This document shows, one piece after another, positions 8,996-18,129 of a DNA stretch of 64,000 nt. Under the pieces are notes generated by a model. The model had not been told where the DNA came from. It made no database searches and saw only the letters and a program-made list of their open reading frames with translations. The position numbers and the translations under genes were made by a program. This DNA is from Cyclobacterium salsum (GTDB lineage Bacteria > Bacteroidota > Bacteroidia > Cytophagales > Cyclobacteriaceae), in NCBI RefSeq assembly GCF_010119245.1, contig NZ_WNKG01000001.1:1-64000 (forward strand). Reading direction: 5' to 3'. Every line of letters begins with the position of its first letter. Position 1 is the stretch's first letter.

Positions 8996-10063
8996 ATGAA
9001 TAAATTAATTCCGCTAATGTTGATTTTTTGCTTGGTTTCCAAGGCAGGAGCGCAAACGCTCAACCCCGAATTTGGAGATTTCAATCCTCTTTTAAAGAAT
9101 ACTTTTGATGATAGTTTTGAAATCACTCCTCCCACAAGTAACAGTGAAGGAGAATTTTCCTTTACCAGCAGTAATGCTTTGGTGGCCACTGTTTCCGGTT
9201 CAACTATCCAAATCGTAAATCCGGGAGAAACCACCATCACCGCCATACAGGCAGCTTCGGGTGAATTTTTCAGTGGATCTATCAGTACCACCTTGACAGT
9301 AGCCCATATTTTGGTTACAAATTCCTTTGGAGCGATGATTGATTCAGGAAACAGCTATGTCAATGCCCATGGTAGATTAGGGGGGGCGTTGGGAATAAGC
9401 CCTTCCGGAGAGAAAAAGAGGATTCGCTTTAATGACGGGTTAAGTATGGAAACGGCTTCTACCAGTGCCTTCCAAATAAAACAGGATTATCCCGAATCGG
9501 TGGATGGTTTTTATTGGATTGCTCACCCTACGATAAGTGCGGGGGAGCCGTTTCGGATTTATGCGGATATGACCACCGATGGCGGAGGATGGACACTGAT
9601 CCTATGTAATGTAGGTTATTCAGGATGGACCTTTAGCAATGCGATTCTACGCAACCAAAATTCAGCTTCCTTGTCCGCCAATTATTCCATCATTGCCTGG
9701 GCAGATGCCATAAAAAGGAGCGCTAGCGGCTTTCAATACATGCTGGAAGCTTCTGCCAGAAACAGGTGGGGAGGGATTTTCACGGCTAACCAGGAATATA
9801 CGTTCGTAAAAACAAACAATTCTCAAACCGACATTACCCGAAATATCAGCTTTGATAGTTATGGGTACAGCCTGACCAATACTAATTCCTTACAACCGCG
9901 TATGCCCTGGAGGTCTACACATAATAACGCCTTTATCACAACAGATGATGGTACAGGGAATTGGTGGGGAACATTGGCCACCAGTCATTCAAATTGGAGG
10001 ACCGCTCCCTGGATGAGTTCAGAGCACCCCAGGCCAACGGTAATTTTGTACTGGGTTAGGTAG
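8996..10063 (+). CDS. Secreted BIG2 / fibrinogen-like domain protein
   Basis: 355 residues. The ATG at 8996 gives a signal peptide (MNKLIPLMLIFCLVSKAGAQ). The upstream TTG at 8984 lies within the preceding gene. Residues ~23-100 form a BIG2-like Ig domain (SNALVATVSGSTIQIV). A linker follows with NAHGRLGGALGISPSGEKK. From ~160 to the end lies a fibrinogen/collagen-C-propeptide-like domain (FRIYADMTTDGGGWTLILC). This fold is a lectin or adhesion module in many organisms. The BIG2 domain and linker align with residues ~695-815 of the LamG protein at 3004, so the two share a scaffold carrying different binding heads. There is no visible sorting domain. It is the last gene of the surface cassette. 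Confidence 0.85.
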   Translation: MNKLIPLMLIFCLVSKAGAQTLNPEFGDFNPLLKNTFDDSFEITPPTSNSEGEFSFTSSNALVATVSGSTIQIVNPGETTITAIQAASGEFFSGSISTTLTVAHILVTNSFGAMIDSGNSYVNAHGRLGGALGISPSGEKKRIRFNDGLSMETASTSAFQIKQDYPESVDGFYWIAHPTISAGEPFRIYADMTTDGGGWTLILCNVGYSGWTFSNAILRNQNSASLSANYSIIAWADAIKRSASGFQYMLEASARNRWGGIFTANQEYTFVKTNNSQTDITRNISFDSYGYSLTNTNSLQPRMPWRSTHNNAFITTDDGTGNWWGTLATSHSNWRTAPWMSSEHPRPTVILYWVR

Positions 10064-10191
10064 AGGAAAAAATCAGGATTACTAATAATTTTACAAAAAC
10101 CTCTCCGTTTAATTTTTTATCAGATTTTTATATAAATCCTTATCAATTCTCTGTACTATTGGGAAATATCTCCAATTTTTGCAGGGTAGGG

Positions 10192-11400
10192 ATGGAAATC
10201 GGGCTTCTTTTTATTATTATTTTACTGTCAATAGGGGTATTCAATAGTTTACTTTTAATGGTTAAGGATATCTCCGTCCGATCGAACGATCGGTTTTTGG
10301 ACAGTTCGTTATTTCTTTACAACTTTTTTCTGATGGTCTATTTTTTATGGATAGAAGCCGGATATATTTTGGATATGCCGTACATGCTGCGGGTAATGAG
10401 CCCTTTATTGTATTTGTGTGCTCCCTTGTTTTATGTTTATGTCCGAAATTCCCTGGAAAATACCAGTGATTGGAGGAGAAGTGATTGGTTGCATTTTATT
10501 CCGGTAGTAATTCATTACCTGGATTTAATTCCCTATTTTTTGGAGCCATCCACGTTCAAACTTGAAAATGTGGCGATGGCAGTTGCCGATCCCCATCAAA
10601 TAGATCGTATTGCCAGTGGATGGATCCCCATGCGCATTCACTATGTTCTTCGAATTTTACTTCAGACAGGGTATTTTAGTTATCTTCTCTATCGGATTAT
10701 TGACTTAAAGCCTGGGTTTTTTAAAAGTGCCTTTAGTCCGTCTTCCATGAATTGGCTGGCGGTGGTGATGATTTGTATGGGTTGGATCGTGTTTTTTCAA
10801 TTTTCCTTTTTGGTAGTGGAACTATTGAGTGTTTTTCAATTAGCGACTTCCGAAGGTTTTAATTCGATCTTACGAAAACTATCCTTAGTAGGGCTGTTAT
10901 TACTAAACCTTTACATCAATTTCAAGTCAAACCAACTATTTCGTCCCATTAAAACGGGTAAAATTCCGACGAACAGACAGGTCAATTCCCTCTTGGTGCC
11001 AGCTGCCGATACTGGAGGAAAGGTGGAGATCTCCTATAGTGGATCTCAATTCTCTACCATAAAAAAACAAATTATTAGTTTATTGGAGGATGAAAAGGTG
11101 TTTCTGGAGGGTAAGCTCGATTTAGCTCAATTCTCTAAAATTTTAGGAATTCAAAAGAATCAGGTGTCCCATGTAATCAATGATGAATTCGGGAAAAGGT
11201 TCAGTGAACTAGTAAACCAATACCGGATCAAGCACGCCGTCCAACTCATACAGGAGGGCTACTTGGATGATTATACCTTGGCTGCGTTGGCCGAACAGGC
11301 AGGGTTTAATTCCCGAATTACTTTTTTTAACGCTTTCAAAAAGGAAATGGGCATAAGCCCCAGTGAATATTGGAAAGGGTTTCAGGCAAATTTACCCTAA
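10192..11400 (+). CDS. Membrane-bound AraC-type regulator (7TM + HTH_18)
   Basis: 402 residues from the ATG at 10192, which is preceded by an AGGG-containing stretch. The N-terminal half has about seven hydrophobic segments (starting EIGLLFIIILLSIGVFNSLL). The C-terminal ~100 residues form an AraC/HTH_18 DNA-binding domain (LAQFSKILGIQKNQVSHVIN ... GFNSRITFFNAFKKEMGISP). Proteins of this build are common in Bacteroidota and are thought to sense a signal in the membrane. The target is unknown. It lies 128 bp after the surface cassette and ends at a bidirectional terminator, so it is probably its own transcription unit. Confidence 0.88.
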   Translation: MEIGLLFIIILLSIGVFNSLLLMVKDISVRSNDRFLDSSLFLYNFFLMVYFLWIEAGYILDMPYMLRVMSPLLYLCAPLFYVYVRNSLENTSDWRRSDWLHFIPVVIHYLDLIPYFLEPSTFKLENVAMAVADPHQIDRIASGWIPMRIHYVLRILLQTGYFSYLLYRIIDLKPGFFKSAFSPSSMNWLAVVMICMGWIVFFQFSFLVVELLSVFQLATSEGFNSILRKLSLVGLLLLNLYINFKSNQLFRPIKTGKIPTNRQVNSLLVPAADTGGKVEISYSGSQFSTIKKQIISLLEDEKVFLEGKLDLAQFSKILGIQKNQVSHVINDEFGKRFSELVNQYRIKHAVQLIQEGYLDDYTLAALAEQAGFNSRITFFNAFKKEMGISPSEYWKGFQANLP

Positions 11401-11480
11401 TGGGATAGAAATCATCCCATTCCAGAATAAAAAATGATAGTGACCTGTACACCTGGGATTCAAACCACTTCTATATATAA

Positions 11481-11514
11481 AAAAGGCCTGCCACTATAAC
11501 GGGCAGGCCTTTTG
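11481..11514. terminator. Bidirectional intrinsic terminator
   Basis: A perfect 12-bp inverted repeat (AAAAGGCCTGCC / GGCAGGCCTTTT) flanks a 9-base loop. A-tracts and T-tracts close both sides. It sits between the convergent AraC gene (+) and oxidoreductase gene (-) and can serve both. Confidence 0.85.
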
Positions 11515-11532
11515 TTATGGCTGTATCTTACC

Positions 11533-12648
11533 TTAAGCCTTCAAAGTAAAATCAGGCAATTTCCTGATCTCCCCGCCTTTCGTGGCGGATTCATGGGCCA
11601 AAATTCCCACACAAGTGATATTTGCTGATTGGCGTGCATCCGGGTAAGGTGCCCTTCCCTCATTTAAAGCGGTAAGAAACTCATGAACCAAATGCGGATG
11701 AGAACCACCATGTCCAGCACCCTGGATAAAAGATAGGTGTTGGTTTTCATCGGAATCATACACCCCTTGCTGCGTGAAACCTGCAATTTCATCGGGTAAA
11801 AGGTGTCCAAAATCCGGTATTTTTACTTTGGCTGGTTCCTCTCCGGTATGCACCACGCTGTCTTCGTGTTCGATCAGGGTCCATTCAAAGGACTTTTCAG
11901 AGCCATAGGCATCAAAACTTTCCCGGTATTGCCTCGCGGTGTTAAAAAGAGATCGGGTTACCTCTGCAGAGAGATCCGAATCTTTCAATTTGATATGACA
12001 GGTTTCGATGGCAAAAGGAGACCCATATTTTTCAATGAGGTTTTCATCAATCCTTCCGGAGCCAAAACAGGAAACATATTCCGCCTGCCCTTTCGGCAAT
12101 GCCAGTACCGGACCTACGCAATGCGTGGCGTAGTGCATGGGGGGCAAGCCTTCCCAATACCCCGGCCAGCCGGCCATTTCCTGTTGATGGCTGGCACGAA
12201 GAAATTGCAGTTTGCCCATCTCTCCTTTTTCGAACATTTCCTTGACAAATAGGAATTCCCTACTGTAAATCACCGTCTCCATCATCATATAGGTCAGGCC
12301 GGACTTCTCGGTTTCTTCCACAATTTGACGGCATTCATCGACGGTGGTAGCCATGGGAACGGTACAGGCTACGTGTTTGCCGGCACGCAATGCCTTGAGG
12401 GACTGTTCAGCATGAGCCTGAATCGGGGTATTGATATGGACCGCATCGATATCCGGATCTTTTAGCAATTCATCGTAGTCGGTATAGCGCTTTTCGATGC
12501 CAAAGGCATCTCCGATTTCGTTAAGTTTTTCTTCGTTTCGCTGACAAATGGCATACATATTGGCCAGGGGATGTTTTTGGTAGATGGGAATAAATTCCGC
12601 CCCAAACCCCAGACCGATAATGGCAATGTTGAGTTTTTTGTTAGACAT
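11533..12648 (-). CDS. Gfo/Idh/MocA family oxidoreductase lacking the EKP lysine
   Basis: 371 residues, cytoplasmic (no signal peptide). A Rossmann fold with NAD(P)-binding IAIIGLGFGAEFIP occupies ~1-130, and an alpha/beta substrate domain follows. The family's usual EKP motif, whose lysine takes part in catalysis, reads CTVPMATT here, so the lysine is absent. A GGSHPHLVHEF motif lies near the C-terminus. It is the last gene of a - strand operon behind the sugar isomerase (36-bp gap). The context suggests oxidation or epimerisation of a sugar or polyol, but the missing lysine means an altered mechanism. Substrate unknown. Confidence 0.88.
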   Translation of the reverse strand: MSNKKLNIAIIGLGFGAEFIPIYQKHPLANMYAICQRNEEKLNEIGDAFGIEKRYTDYDELLKDPDIDAVHINTPIQAHAEQSLKALRAGKHVACTVPMATTVDECRQIVEETEKSGLTYMMMETVIYSREFLFVKEMFEKGEMGKLQFLRASHQQEMAGWPGYWEGLPPMHYATHCVGPVLALPKGQAEYVSCFGSGRIDENLIEKYGSPFAIETCHIKLKDSDLSAEVTRSLFNTARQYRESFDAYGSEKSFEWTLIEHEDSVVHTGEEPAKVKIPDFGHLLPDEIAGFTQQGVYDSDENQHLSFIQGAGHGGSHPHLVHEFLTALNEGRAPYPDARQSANITCVGILAHESATKGGEIRKLPDFTLKA

Positions 12649-12684
12649 AGTAAGGGTAATTTTTTATGATGCAATTGGTTAAAT

Positions 12685-13545
12685 TCAGGTACTGGCCCAG
12701 TCCTTTAGAAAGCGGAAACCATCGGATGCCAGGGCATCCTGACTGGCTGCCAGGGGTTTCCAGATACAGACGGCACCGGCCAATTCCTTGATTTCCGGAG
12801 TGAAGCTTTCGATGGTGATGGTGCCTTTATAATTCACTTTTTCCAATCCCCGTTTGTAGTCCTCCCAGCGCGTTTGCCCGGTGCCGGGGGTTCCGCGGTA
12901 ATTTTCGGAAACCTGGACGTGAATCAGTTTATCACCTGCTTGCAAAATGGCCTTTTCTATGTCCGGTTCTTCAATGTTCATATGAAATCCATCCAGTAAG
13001 ACCTTGGCTGCCGGGTGGTTGATATCGGCAATCAGCCGCATGAGTTCTTCCGTGGTATTAATCAGGTCGGTCTCAAAGCGATTTAAAGCTTCCAGTGCAA
13101 TTTCCTGACCGGCTTTTTCAGCCATTAGACATACTTTATGAAGGTTGGTGACCGCCCGGTCCCATTCTATTTTCTTTTGTTCCGGTGAAACCAGTCGGGC
13201 TTTACCTACGGCCGAGTACATGGGGCCTGCGACAAATTTAGCCCCCAGTTCCACGCTGATATCCAGGCATTGCTGAATATAATCAAAACTGGTTTGGTGA
13301 AAGGAAGGATCCTCATGGGTCAGATCTCTGCTGGGGCCAAAGGCTCCGCAAATGATAGGACTTAATCCATGGTCTTCCAGGGCCTTTTTGACGGTTTTAG
13401 GGTCGATTAACCCGGGGTCTTCTACTGGAATTTCGACCGCATCGTACCCCATTTTTTTAATTTTTGGAAAAAGGGAGACCGTTTCCGTGCTGAATGGAGA
13501 GGTCCACAGCCAGGTAGTGACTCCCAATTTGATATCTAAAGCCAT
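12685..13545 (-). CDS. Sugar phosphate isomerase/epimerase family TIM-barrel protein
   Basis: 286 residues from the ATG at 13545 (MALDIKLGVTTWLW). A longer frame reaches 13623 but would run into the upstream gene. The xylose-isomerase-like TIM barrel shows YDAVEIPVEDPG, conserved EALNRFETDL, LLDGFHMNIEEPD, HVQVSENYRGTPGTG and ITIESFTPEI. These carry the Glu/Asp/His metal-binding residues. It resembles the D-tagatose/D-psicose 3-epimerase branch. The 23-bp gap to the ThuA-dehydrogenase gene marks an operon. It probably interconverts a keto-sugar made by the neighbouring oxidoreductases. Confidence 0.88.
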   Translation of the reverse strand: MALDIKLGVTTWLWTSPFSTETVSLFPKIKKMGYDAVEIPVEDPGLIDPKTVKKALEDHGLSPIICGAFGPSRDLTHEDPSFHQTSFDYIQQCLDISVELGAKFVAGPMYSAVGKARLVSPEQKKIEWDRAVTNLHKVCLMAEKAGQEIALEALNRFETDLINTTEELMRLIADINHPAAKVLLDGFHMNIEEPDIEKAILQAGDKLIHVQVSENYRGTPGTGQTRWEDYKRGLEKVNYKGTITIESFTPEIKELAGAVCIWKPLAASQDALASDGFRFLKDWAST

Positions 13546-13568
13546 TTTTTGGTATTTAATGAAAAAAA

Positions 13569-16500
13569 CTATTCTACGATCATGATTCCATTCATAATTC
13601 GCCAGTGGCCCGGTACCGTACAAAGGTACGGGTATTCTCCGGATTCACTGGGCGCGGTGAAGACCAGCGATTCGCTCGTCTCCGGATTGACTAAAGGCGT
13701 GGAAGCCAACACCTCTGGAATCTGAGGCACAAAATTTATCGTAACGCCATTTGGATCTCGGGCTAATTCATCGGCCGCTTTGCCAATGGTTTCCAGACTG
13801 CCTGCAGTACCGATCAGCAGGTTATGCTGCATGAAATCGTCATTGGTAAAATCAATGGTAACCTGTTGCCCTGCCTTAACGGTGAACGTGGTTTTGTCAA
13901 ATTTCATCTCATGCTGGATCACGCCCATTTTTATGGTGACGGTACCCGTTGAAGGCTCATTTTGGCTTGCTGCCGTATTTTCAGGAGTACCTTCGTCTGT
14001 GCTGTAGGTCGGTGCTTTCAGGTTGAGGTGAGAGTTACGGCTATTCATCCTTCCGCGGAAGTAAAATCGATCCGGATAGGTACCCACTTGATCGGAACCC
14101 ATATTGTCATGACCGATTCGAACCCTGTTTGGGTCTAATTCCTGCATAAACAAACCCGGTGCTTTGGCTGTACCAACCTGTCTGTCATCGATGCTTAAAA
14201 CCATACTCCCATCTGCTGAAAGACTTGCTTTCAGGACAAACTGTTCGGAAGGAAGACCGGTTCCGGATGAAGCCTGGTAAGTTTCTCCATCCTGCCGTAC
14301 CAGCCAGTTTATTCGGTTATTCTGGATGTACAAACTGTATCCGTTGTTGCTGTTTCCCTGCGCCACGATGATCCCTTCCAGTGGTTCCTCGCCTTTGCTC
14401 AAAGTTGCCTGTAGATGCACTTCTTTTCCCAATACATCAGGAGGGTAGGGGATTCCTGCCCTGCGATCCAGGTTGTACTGCTCCGAAGCCAGACTTTTGG
14501 ATACCCGTTCACGTAAAGAAAGCAGGGAATCCGGCTTATTAAGATCGAGCATGCTGTCCGATAGCTTTGCAAACGATTGCGGATGGGAAAGAACCGATGC
14601 GAAAATTGCTTGCGGCAGGTAGGCATCTTCGCTATTATCGGCAGCATCAGTAGATGTCAACAATAGATTCGATACCTCTTCGGAACTTGGCATATCTGCT
14701 AACGCTAGAAAGGCCGCCTTTCGGGTATTCAAATCCGAATCTTCCAATATATTGGTCGCCAATACTGCCTCCAGACTTGCCGCATCTCTTGGCATTACCT
14801 GTAAGGCATTTTTCCTTACTCCCGCAGCAGGGTGATTCAAGGCCCGGCCTACTACCTGGTTTACGGATGCGTTGGAACCATCCAGGGCACCAAGCCCGTG
14901 TAGGGTCCACAGCGCATGAACCGCCGGACTGTTCAGCCCGATTTCATCCACGGACTGGTTGTCCACCAGTTTTAATAGTTCGGGAATCAGATCTGTGTTT
15001 TGATTTTCTACTATCAAACGCTGGGCGGTCAGGCGCCAGAACATGTTGTCGCTTTTCAATCCATCAATCAGATCACTATTGCTGTTGGGATCAATGTCCA
15101 TGACGGTGTAATCATTGGAACCCTTGTATACCATCCGGTATATTCTACCGTGCTTGGCATCTCTCAGTGGATTAATATAGGCATTGCCTTCGCCATTCTC
15201 GAAACCCTTAGGTGTAGGATTGTGCTGGATGATAAAATTATACCAATCAGCGATCCACAAGGCACCATCCGGCCCTACTTCTGCATGGACCGGCGAAAAC
15301 CACTCGTCCGAACTGGCCAGAATATTGAAGCCATTTTTTTCACTGAATCCGGAACCGTCTTTTTCTATAATGGCATTGTGCAATACCCTACCGGTAGGTT
15401 CCGCAACAAAAGCTACCCGGTTCCAGTATGATTTAGGGAAATTACGGGCCGTATAAAAATGGTGTCCGGCAGCTGCTGTATAACCGCCATGCCAGTCCAC
15501 CTGCCGGAGGAAGGGAGTAAGGTGTGGCATGTCATAATGACTGTCAATTCCATGGACGGCATTTACGGAACCGCCATTTACAGGTCTTCTGACATACTCC
15601 CTGGGCATCGCCAGGTAAGCACTGTGTTGCCCGTTGGCAGTAGAAATAAATACATTGAACTCTTCGCTGAAGCCAAGGCCCCAGGTATTGTTACTCGTAT
15701 TTCCAAGAAACTCGAAATCCGTACCGTCGGGGTCAAAGTGGTAGACTCCCTGACTAAACGAAAAGGGCTTGTTATCGATTTCGCCCTGGAAGCCGGAATA
15801 TCCCAATACTCCCCAGATTTTGTTGTCAAACCCGTATCTCAGGTTTGAGGGTCCCGCGTGCGTGTCGCTTTTTCCCCATCCTGTAATGACGGTTTCTTTC
15901 ACATCCGCCTTACCGTCACCATCCGTATCTTTCAAAAAAACGAAATCAGGAGCCATGGAAATCATTATCCCACCATTTACGGCAACCAGACTCGTGGGAA
16001 TGTTTAAACCATCTGCAAAAACAGTGACTTTGTCTGCACGACCATCACCGTCGGTATCTTCCAGCATCTTGATTTTATCATTGCCACCATCTTTTCGCAC
16101 TTCATTTGGATAATCGGTGGTCTCAATGACAAAAAGCCTGCCTTTTTCATCCCAGCACATGGCCATTGGGTTGATGATATCAGGCTCGGATGCAAAAAGT
16201 TGCAGTTCGAAGCCTACGGGAACCTGGACCAATTTCATGGATTCTTCCGGGGATAAGGGGAGCTGGTACCTGGGAGCAGGATCTCTGTTTTCGTAATTGG
16301 GAATTTCCGCATCTTCAAATACCGGCTGAGGGATGTCGTATTCTGCAACCTGTGCGGCTACTTTATCTCCTATGGCCCAAAGGACCCCATTGGCTACTAG
16401 TTCCTGAAATTCAGGTTGATCCCAGGTTCTCTCATCGTGGCCATAGGCGGTGTAAAATATGCGACCATCGCCTTGCGATCGAACCCAGGTATAGGGTTCA

Positions 16501-17069
16501 CGGTGCTCACCGTCTACCCGTTCCATGAGCACGGTCATGTCCTCGTTAAGGTTGGAGTGCACGTAGGTTTCATCCCAGGTTTCAAATTCTTTAATTCCGC
16601 TCATTACCGGATGCGATTCATCTACGATCGATGCCGTAAAATCTCCGGTACCGTGGGAGGAAAACTGCCCGCCAACAGCTTCCACAAACCAATCCGAATT
16701 GCGAAAACAAAAAGACGCACTATGGATAGGGATAAGGGCTTTTCCCCCTTCGACATAATTTTTCAGCGCTTCTTCCTGTTCGGCAGTAATCTCATCATGG
16801 TTGGCGTAGATCATCAAGCCGTCATATAGCCGAAGTTTTTCTGGATTCAGGTCATTAGGATCCGCCGTGTAGGTGAGGTTGATCCCTTTTTGAAACAGAT
16901 GCCTGGCAAGGGTGGGCATCAGCTTCTCCGAATTATGATGGGTACTTTCGTGTCCCAAAAAAAGGATTTCGGCTCGTCTGGGGCCTTCAGAAAGATTGAT
17001 TTCTGTTGATTGATTTCCACAGCCCGTGAAAAAGAGCATGGCAATGGCGATTAACCCGTAGTATTTCAT
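13569..17069 (-). CDS. ThuA / PVC-type dehydrogenase / HEAT / LamG / azurin-like fusion lipoprotein
   Basis: 1166 residues from the ATG at 17069. It starts MKYYGLIAIAMLFFTGCG, a lipoprotein signal with the lipid-bearing Cys after FTG. Residues ~25-245 are a ThuA domain (AEILFLGHESTHHN). ~268-643 is the beta-propeller of the PVC-type membrane-bound dehydrogenase family, with DTDGDGRADKV calcium-like motifs. HEAT-like repeats lie at ~650-850, and a LamG-like domain at ~880-1013. ~1041-1166 is an azurin/plastocyanin domain. The copper ligands are visible: His in MQHNLL, and Cys, His and Met in YLCTVPGHWRIMNG. It probably oxidises a sugar in the periplasm or on the cell surface and passes electrons to the attached copper. 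First gene of a three-gene - strand operon. Confidence 0.9.
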   Translation of the reverse strand: MKYYGLIAIAMLFFTGCGNQSTEINLSEGPRRAEILFLGHESTHHNSEKLMPTLARHLFQKGINLTYTADPNDLNPEKLRLYDGLMIYANHDEITAEQEEALKNYVEGGKALIPIHSASFCFRNSDWFVEAVGGQFSSHGTGDFTASIVDESHPVMSGIKEFETWDETYVHSNLNEDMTVLMERVDGEHREPYTWVRSQGDGRIFYTAYGHDERTWDQPEFQELVANGVLWAIGDKVAAQVAEYDIPQPVFEDAEIPNYENRDPAPRYQLPLSPEESMKLVQVPVGFELQLFASEPDIINPMAMCWDEKGRLFVIETTDYPNEVRKDGGNDKIKMLEDTDGDGRADKVTVFADGLNIPTSLVAVNGGIMISMAPDFVFLKDTDGDGKADVKETVITGWGKSDTHAGPSNLRYGFDNKIWGVLGYSGFQGEIDNKPFSFSQGVYHFDPDGTDFEFLGNTSNNTWGLGFSEEFNVFISTANGQHSAYLAMPREYVRRPVNGGSVNAVHGIDSHYDMPHLTPFLRQVDWHGGYTAAAGHHFYTARNFPKSYWNRVAFVAEPTGRVLHNAIIEKDGSGFSEKNGFNILASSDEWFSPVHAEVGPDGALWIADWYNFIIQHNPTPKGFENGEGNAYINPLRDAKHGRIYRMVYKGSNDYTVMDIDPNSNSDLIDGLKSDNMFWRLTAQRLIVENQNTDLIPELLKLVDNQSVDEIGLNSPAVHALWTLHGLGALDGSNASVNQVVGRALNHPAAGVRKNALQVMPRDAASLEAVLATNILEDSDLNTRKAAFLALADMPSSEEVSNLLLTSTDAADNSEDAYLPQAIFASVLSHPQSFAKLSDSMLDLNKPDSLLSLRERVSKSLASEQYNLDRRAGIPYPPDVLGKEVHLQATLSKGEEPLEGIIVAQGNSNNGYSLYIQNNRINWLVRQDGETYQASSGTGLPSEQFVLKASLSADGSMVLSIDDRQVGTAKAPGLFMQELDPNRVRIGHDNMGSDQVGTYPDRFYFRGRMNSRNSHLNLKAPTYSTDEGTPENTAASQNEPSTGTVTIKMGVIQHEMKFDKTTFTVKAGQQVTIDFTNDDFMQHNLLIGTAGSLETIGKAADELARDPNGVTINFVPQIPEVLASTPLVNPETSESLVFTAPSESGEYPYLCTVPGHWRIMNGIMIVE

Positions 17070-17142
17070 TGTGATTTTTGTTTGGGTACTATTGTTTGGT
17101 ATTTTCAATATACTAATTTGAGGTATTTATAAGTGTATTTCT

Positions 17143-17174
17143 TACTGTTTTTTACCCAATACCTACTGTTTTTT
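17143..17174 (+). promoter_or_regulatory. Direct repeat with 21-bp spacing, candidate AraC-family operator
   Basis: The 11-mer TACTGTTTTTT occurs at 17143-17153 and again at 17164-17174, exactly 21 bp apart (two helical turns). The pair lies in the 155-bp divergent region between the ThuA-dehydrogenase operon (-) and the AraC gene (+). AraC-type proteins typically bind direct-repeat half-sites spaced about 21 bp. The TATATTTA at 17187 could be the -7 element for the AraC gene. Confidence 0.5.
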
Positions 17175-17224
17175 GTCATTATTTTATATATTTAGCGTTA
17201 TTAATAGCATAAAGTTGTTACTCG

Positions 17225-18100
17225 GTGAAAAAACCTTTTCAAAAATCCCGAATTCCGGAGCAAAATGCCTTTGTAGTCAAAGAACTGGTAGCACCCTACT
17301 TTGACAAGAACTGGCATTTCCACCCGGAGTATCAATTGTTTTGGGTTAAGAAGGGTAGGGGTACCCGTTTTGTGGGTGATGATATGCGGGCTTTCAAAGA
17401 AAATGACCTGGTGTTTACGGGTCCTAATTTGCCCCATCTTTGGAGAAATGACCTGGAATATTTTGAAAAAGGAAGCCCGCTGGAGACACAGGGAATTGTG
17501 GTGTATTTTCCGGAAGATTTTATAGGGGAAGACCTGATGGCGAAAGAAGAATTTGAGGAATTGAAGGTTCTTTTGGAAAAAGCAGCCATGGGCCTGGAGG
17601 TAGTGGGCAGGACCAATCAGGAAGTCAGACCCTTGCTAGAAGCCCTGGTTCGAAAAAAAGGACTGGGCCGGATTATTGGCCTGTTGGAAATCTTGCAGCG
17701 ATTGGCACGGTCCACAGAAATTTCGACAATTGTGAACGCTGGGTACATGAATACCAACAAGGAATCGGAGAAAGACCGCATGAGTAAAGTATATGCTTTT
17801 GTGATGGATCATTTTCAGCGATCGGTTAAGTTGGAAGAGGTTGCCGACTTGATTAATATGAGTAGTAGTTCGTTTTCACGATATTTCAAATCCAGGATGA
17901 ATAAATCGTTTTCGGATTTTTTATCCGAAGTGCGTATTGGCCATGCCTGTAAATTATTGCAGCGGGAAAACATGAATATCAGTGAAATCAGTTACGAATG
18001 TGGATTTCAAACATTATCGAACTTCAACAAGCAATTCAAGGAGCGGATGAAGATGACGCCCATGAGTTACAAAAAAGATTTTCTTCAACGGTATGGTTAA
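17225..18100 (+). CDS. Cupin-type AraC family transcriptional regulator
   Basis: 291 residues beginning at a GTG. No in-frame ATG lies near the start. The N-terminal half is a cupin sugar-sensing domain (HFHPEYQLFWVKKGRGTRFVGD). The C-terminal ~100 residues carry two helix-turn-helices (LEEVADLINMSSSSFSRYFK and ISYECGFQTLSNFNKQFKE). It is soluble, unlike the AraC protein at 10192. It faces the ThuA-dehydrogenase operon across a region holding a 21-bp-spaced direct repeat and precedes an alginate-lyase-like gene by 29 bp. It probably controls one or both in response to a sugar. Confidence 0.9.
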   Translation: MKKPFQKSRIPEQNAFVVKELVAPYFDKNWHFHPEYQLFWVKKGRGTRFVGDDMRAFKENDLVFTGPNLPHLWRNDLEYFEKGSPLETQGIVVYFPEDFIGEDLMAKEEFEELKVLLEKAAMGLEVVGRTNQEVRPLLEALVRKKGLGRIIGLLEILQRLARSTEISTIVNAGYMNTNKESEKDRMSKVYAFVMDHFQRSVKLEEVADLINMSSSSFSRYFKSRMNKSFSDFLSEVRIGHACKLLQRENMNISEISYECGFQTLSNFNKQFKERMKMTPMSYKKDFLQRYG

Positions 18101-18129
18101 GTCATTTTCCAAACCCGTATATTAAGGCC

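Noticed and set aside
15000-16830. Several + strand frames of 60-150 codons
   Set aside because: Shadows of the large ThuA-dehydrogenase gene on the other strand, with no domain or start context.
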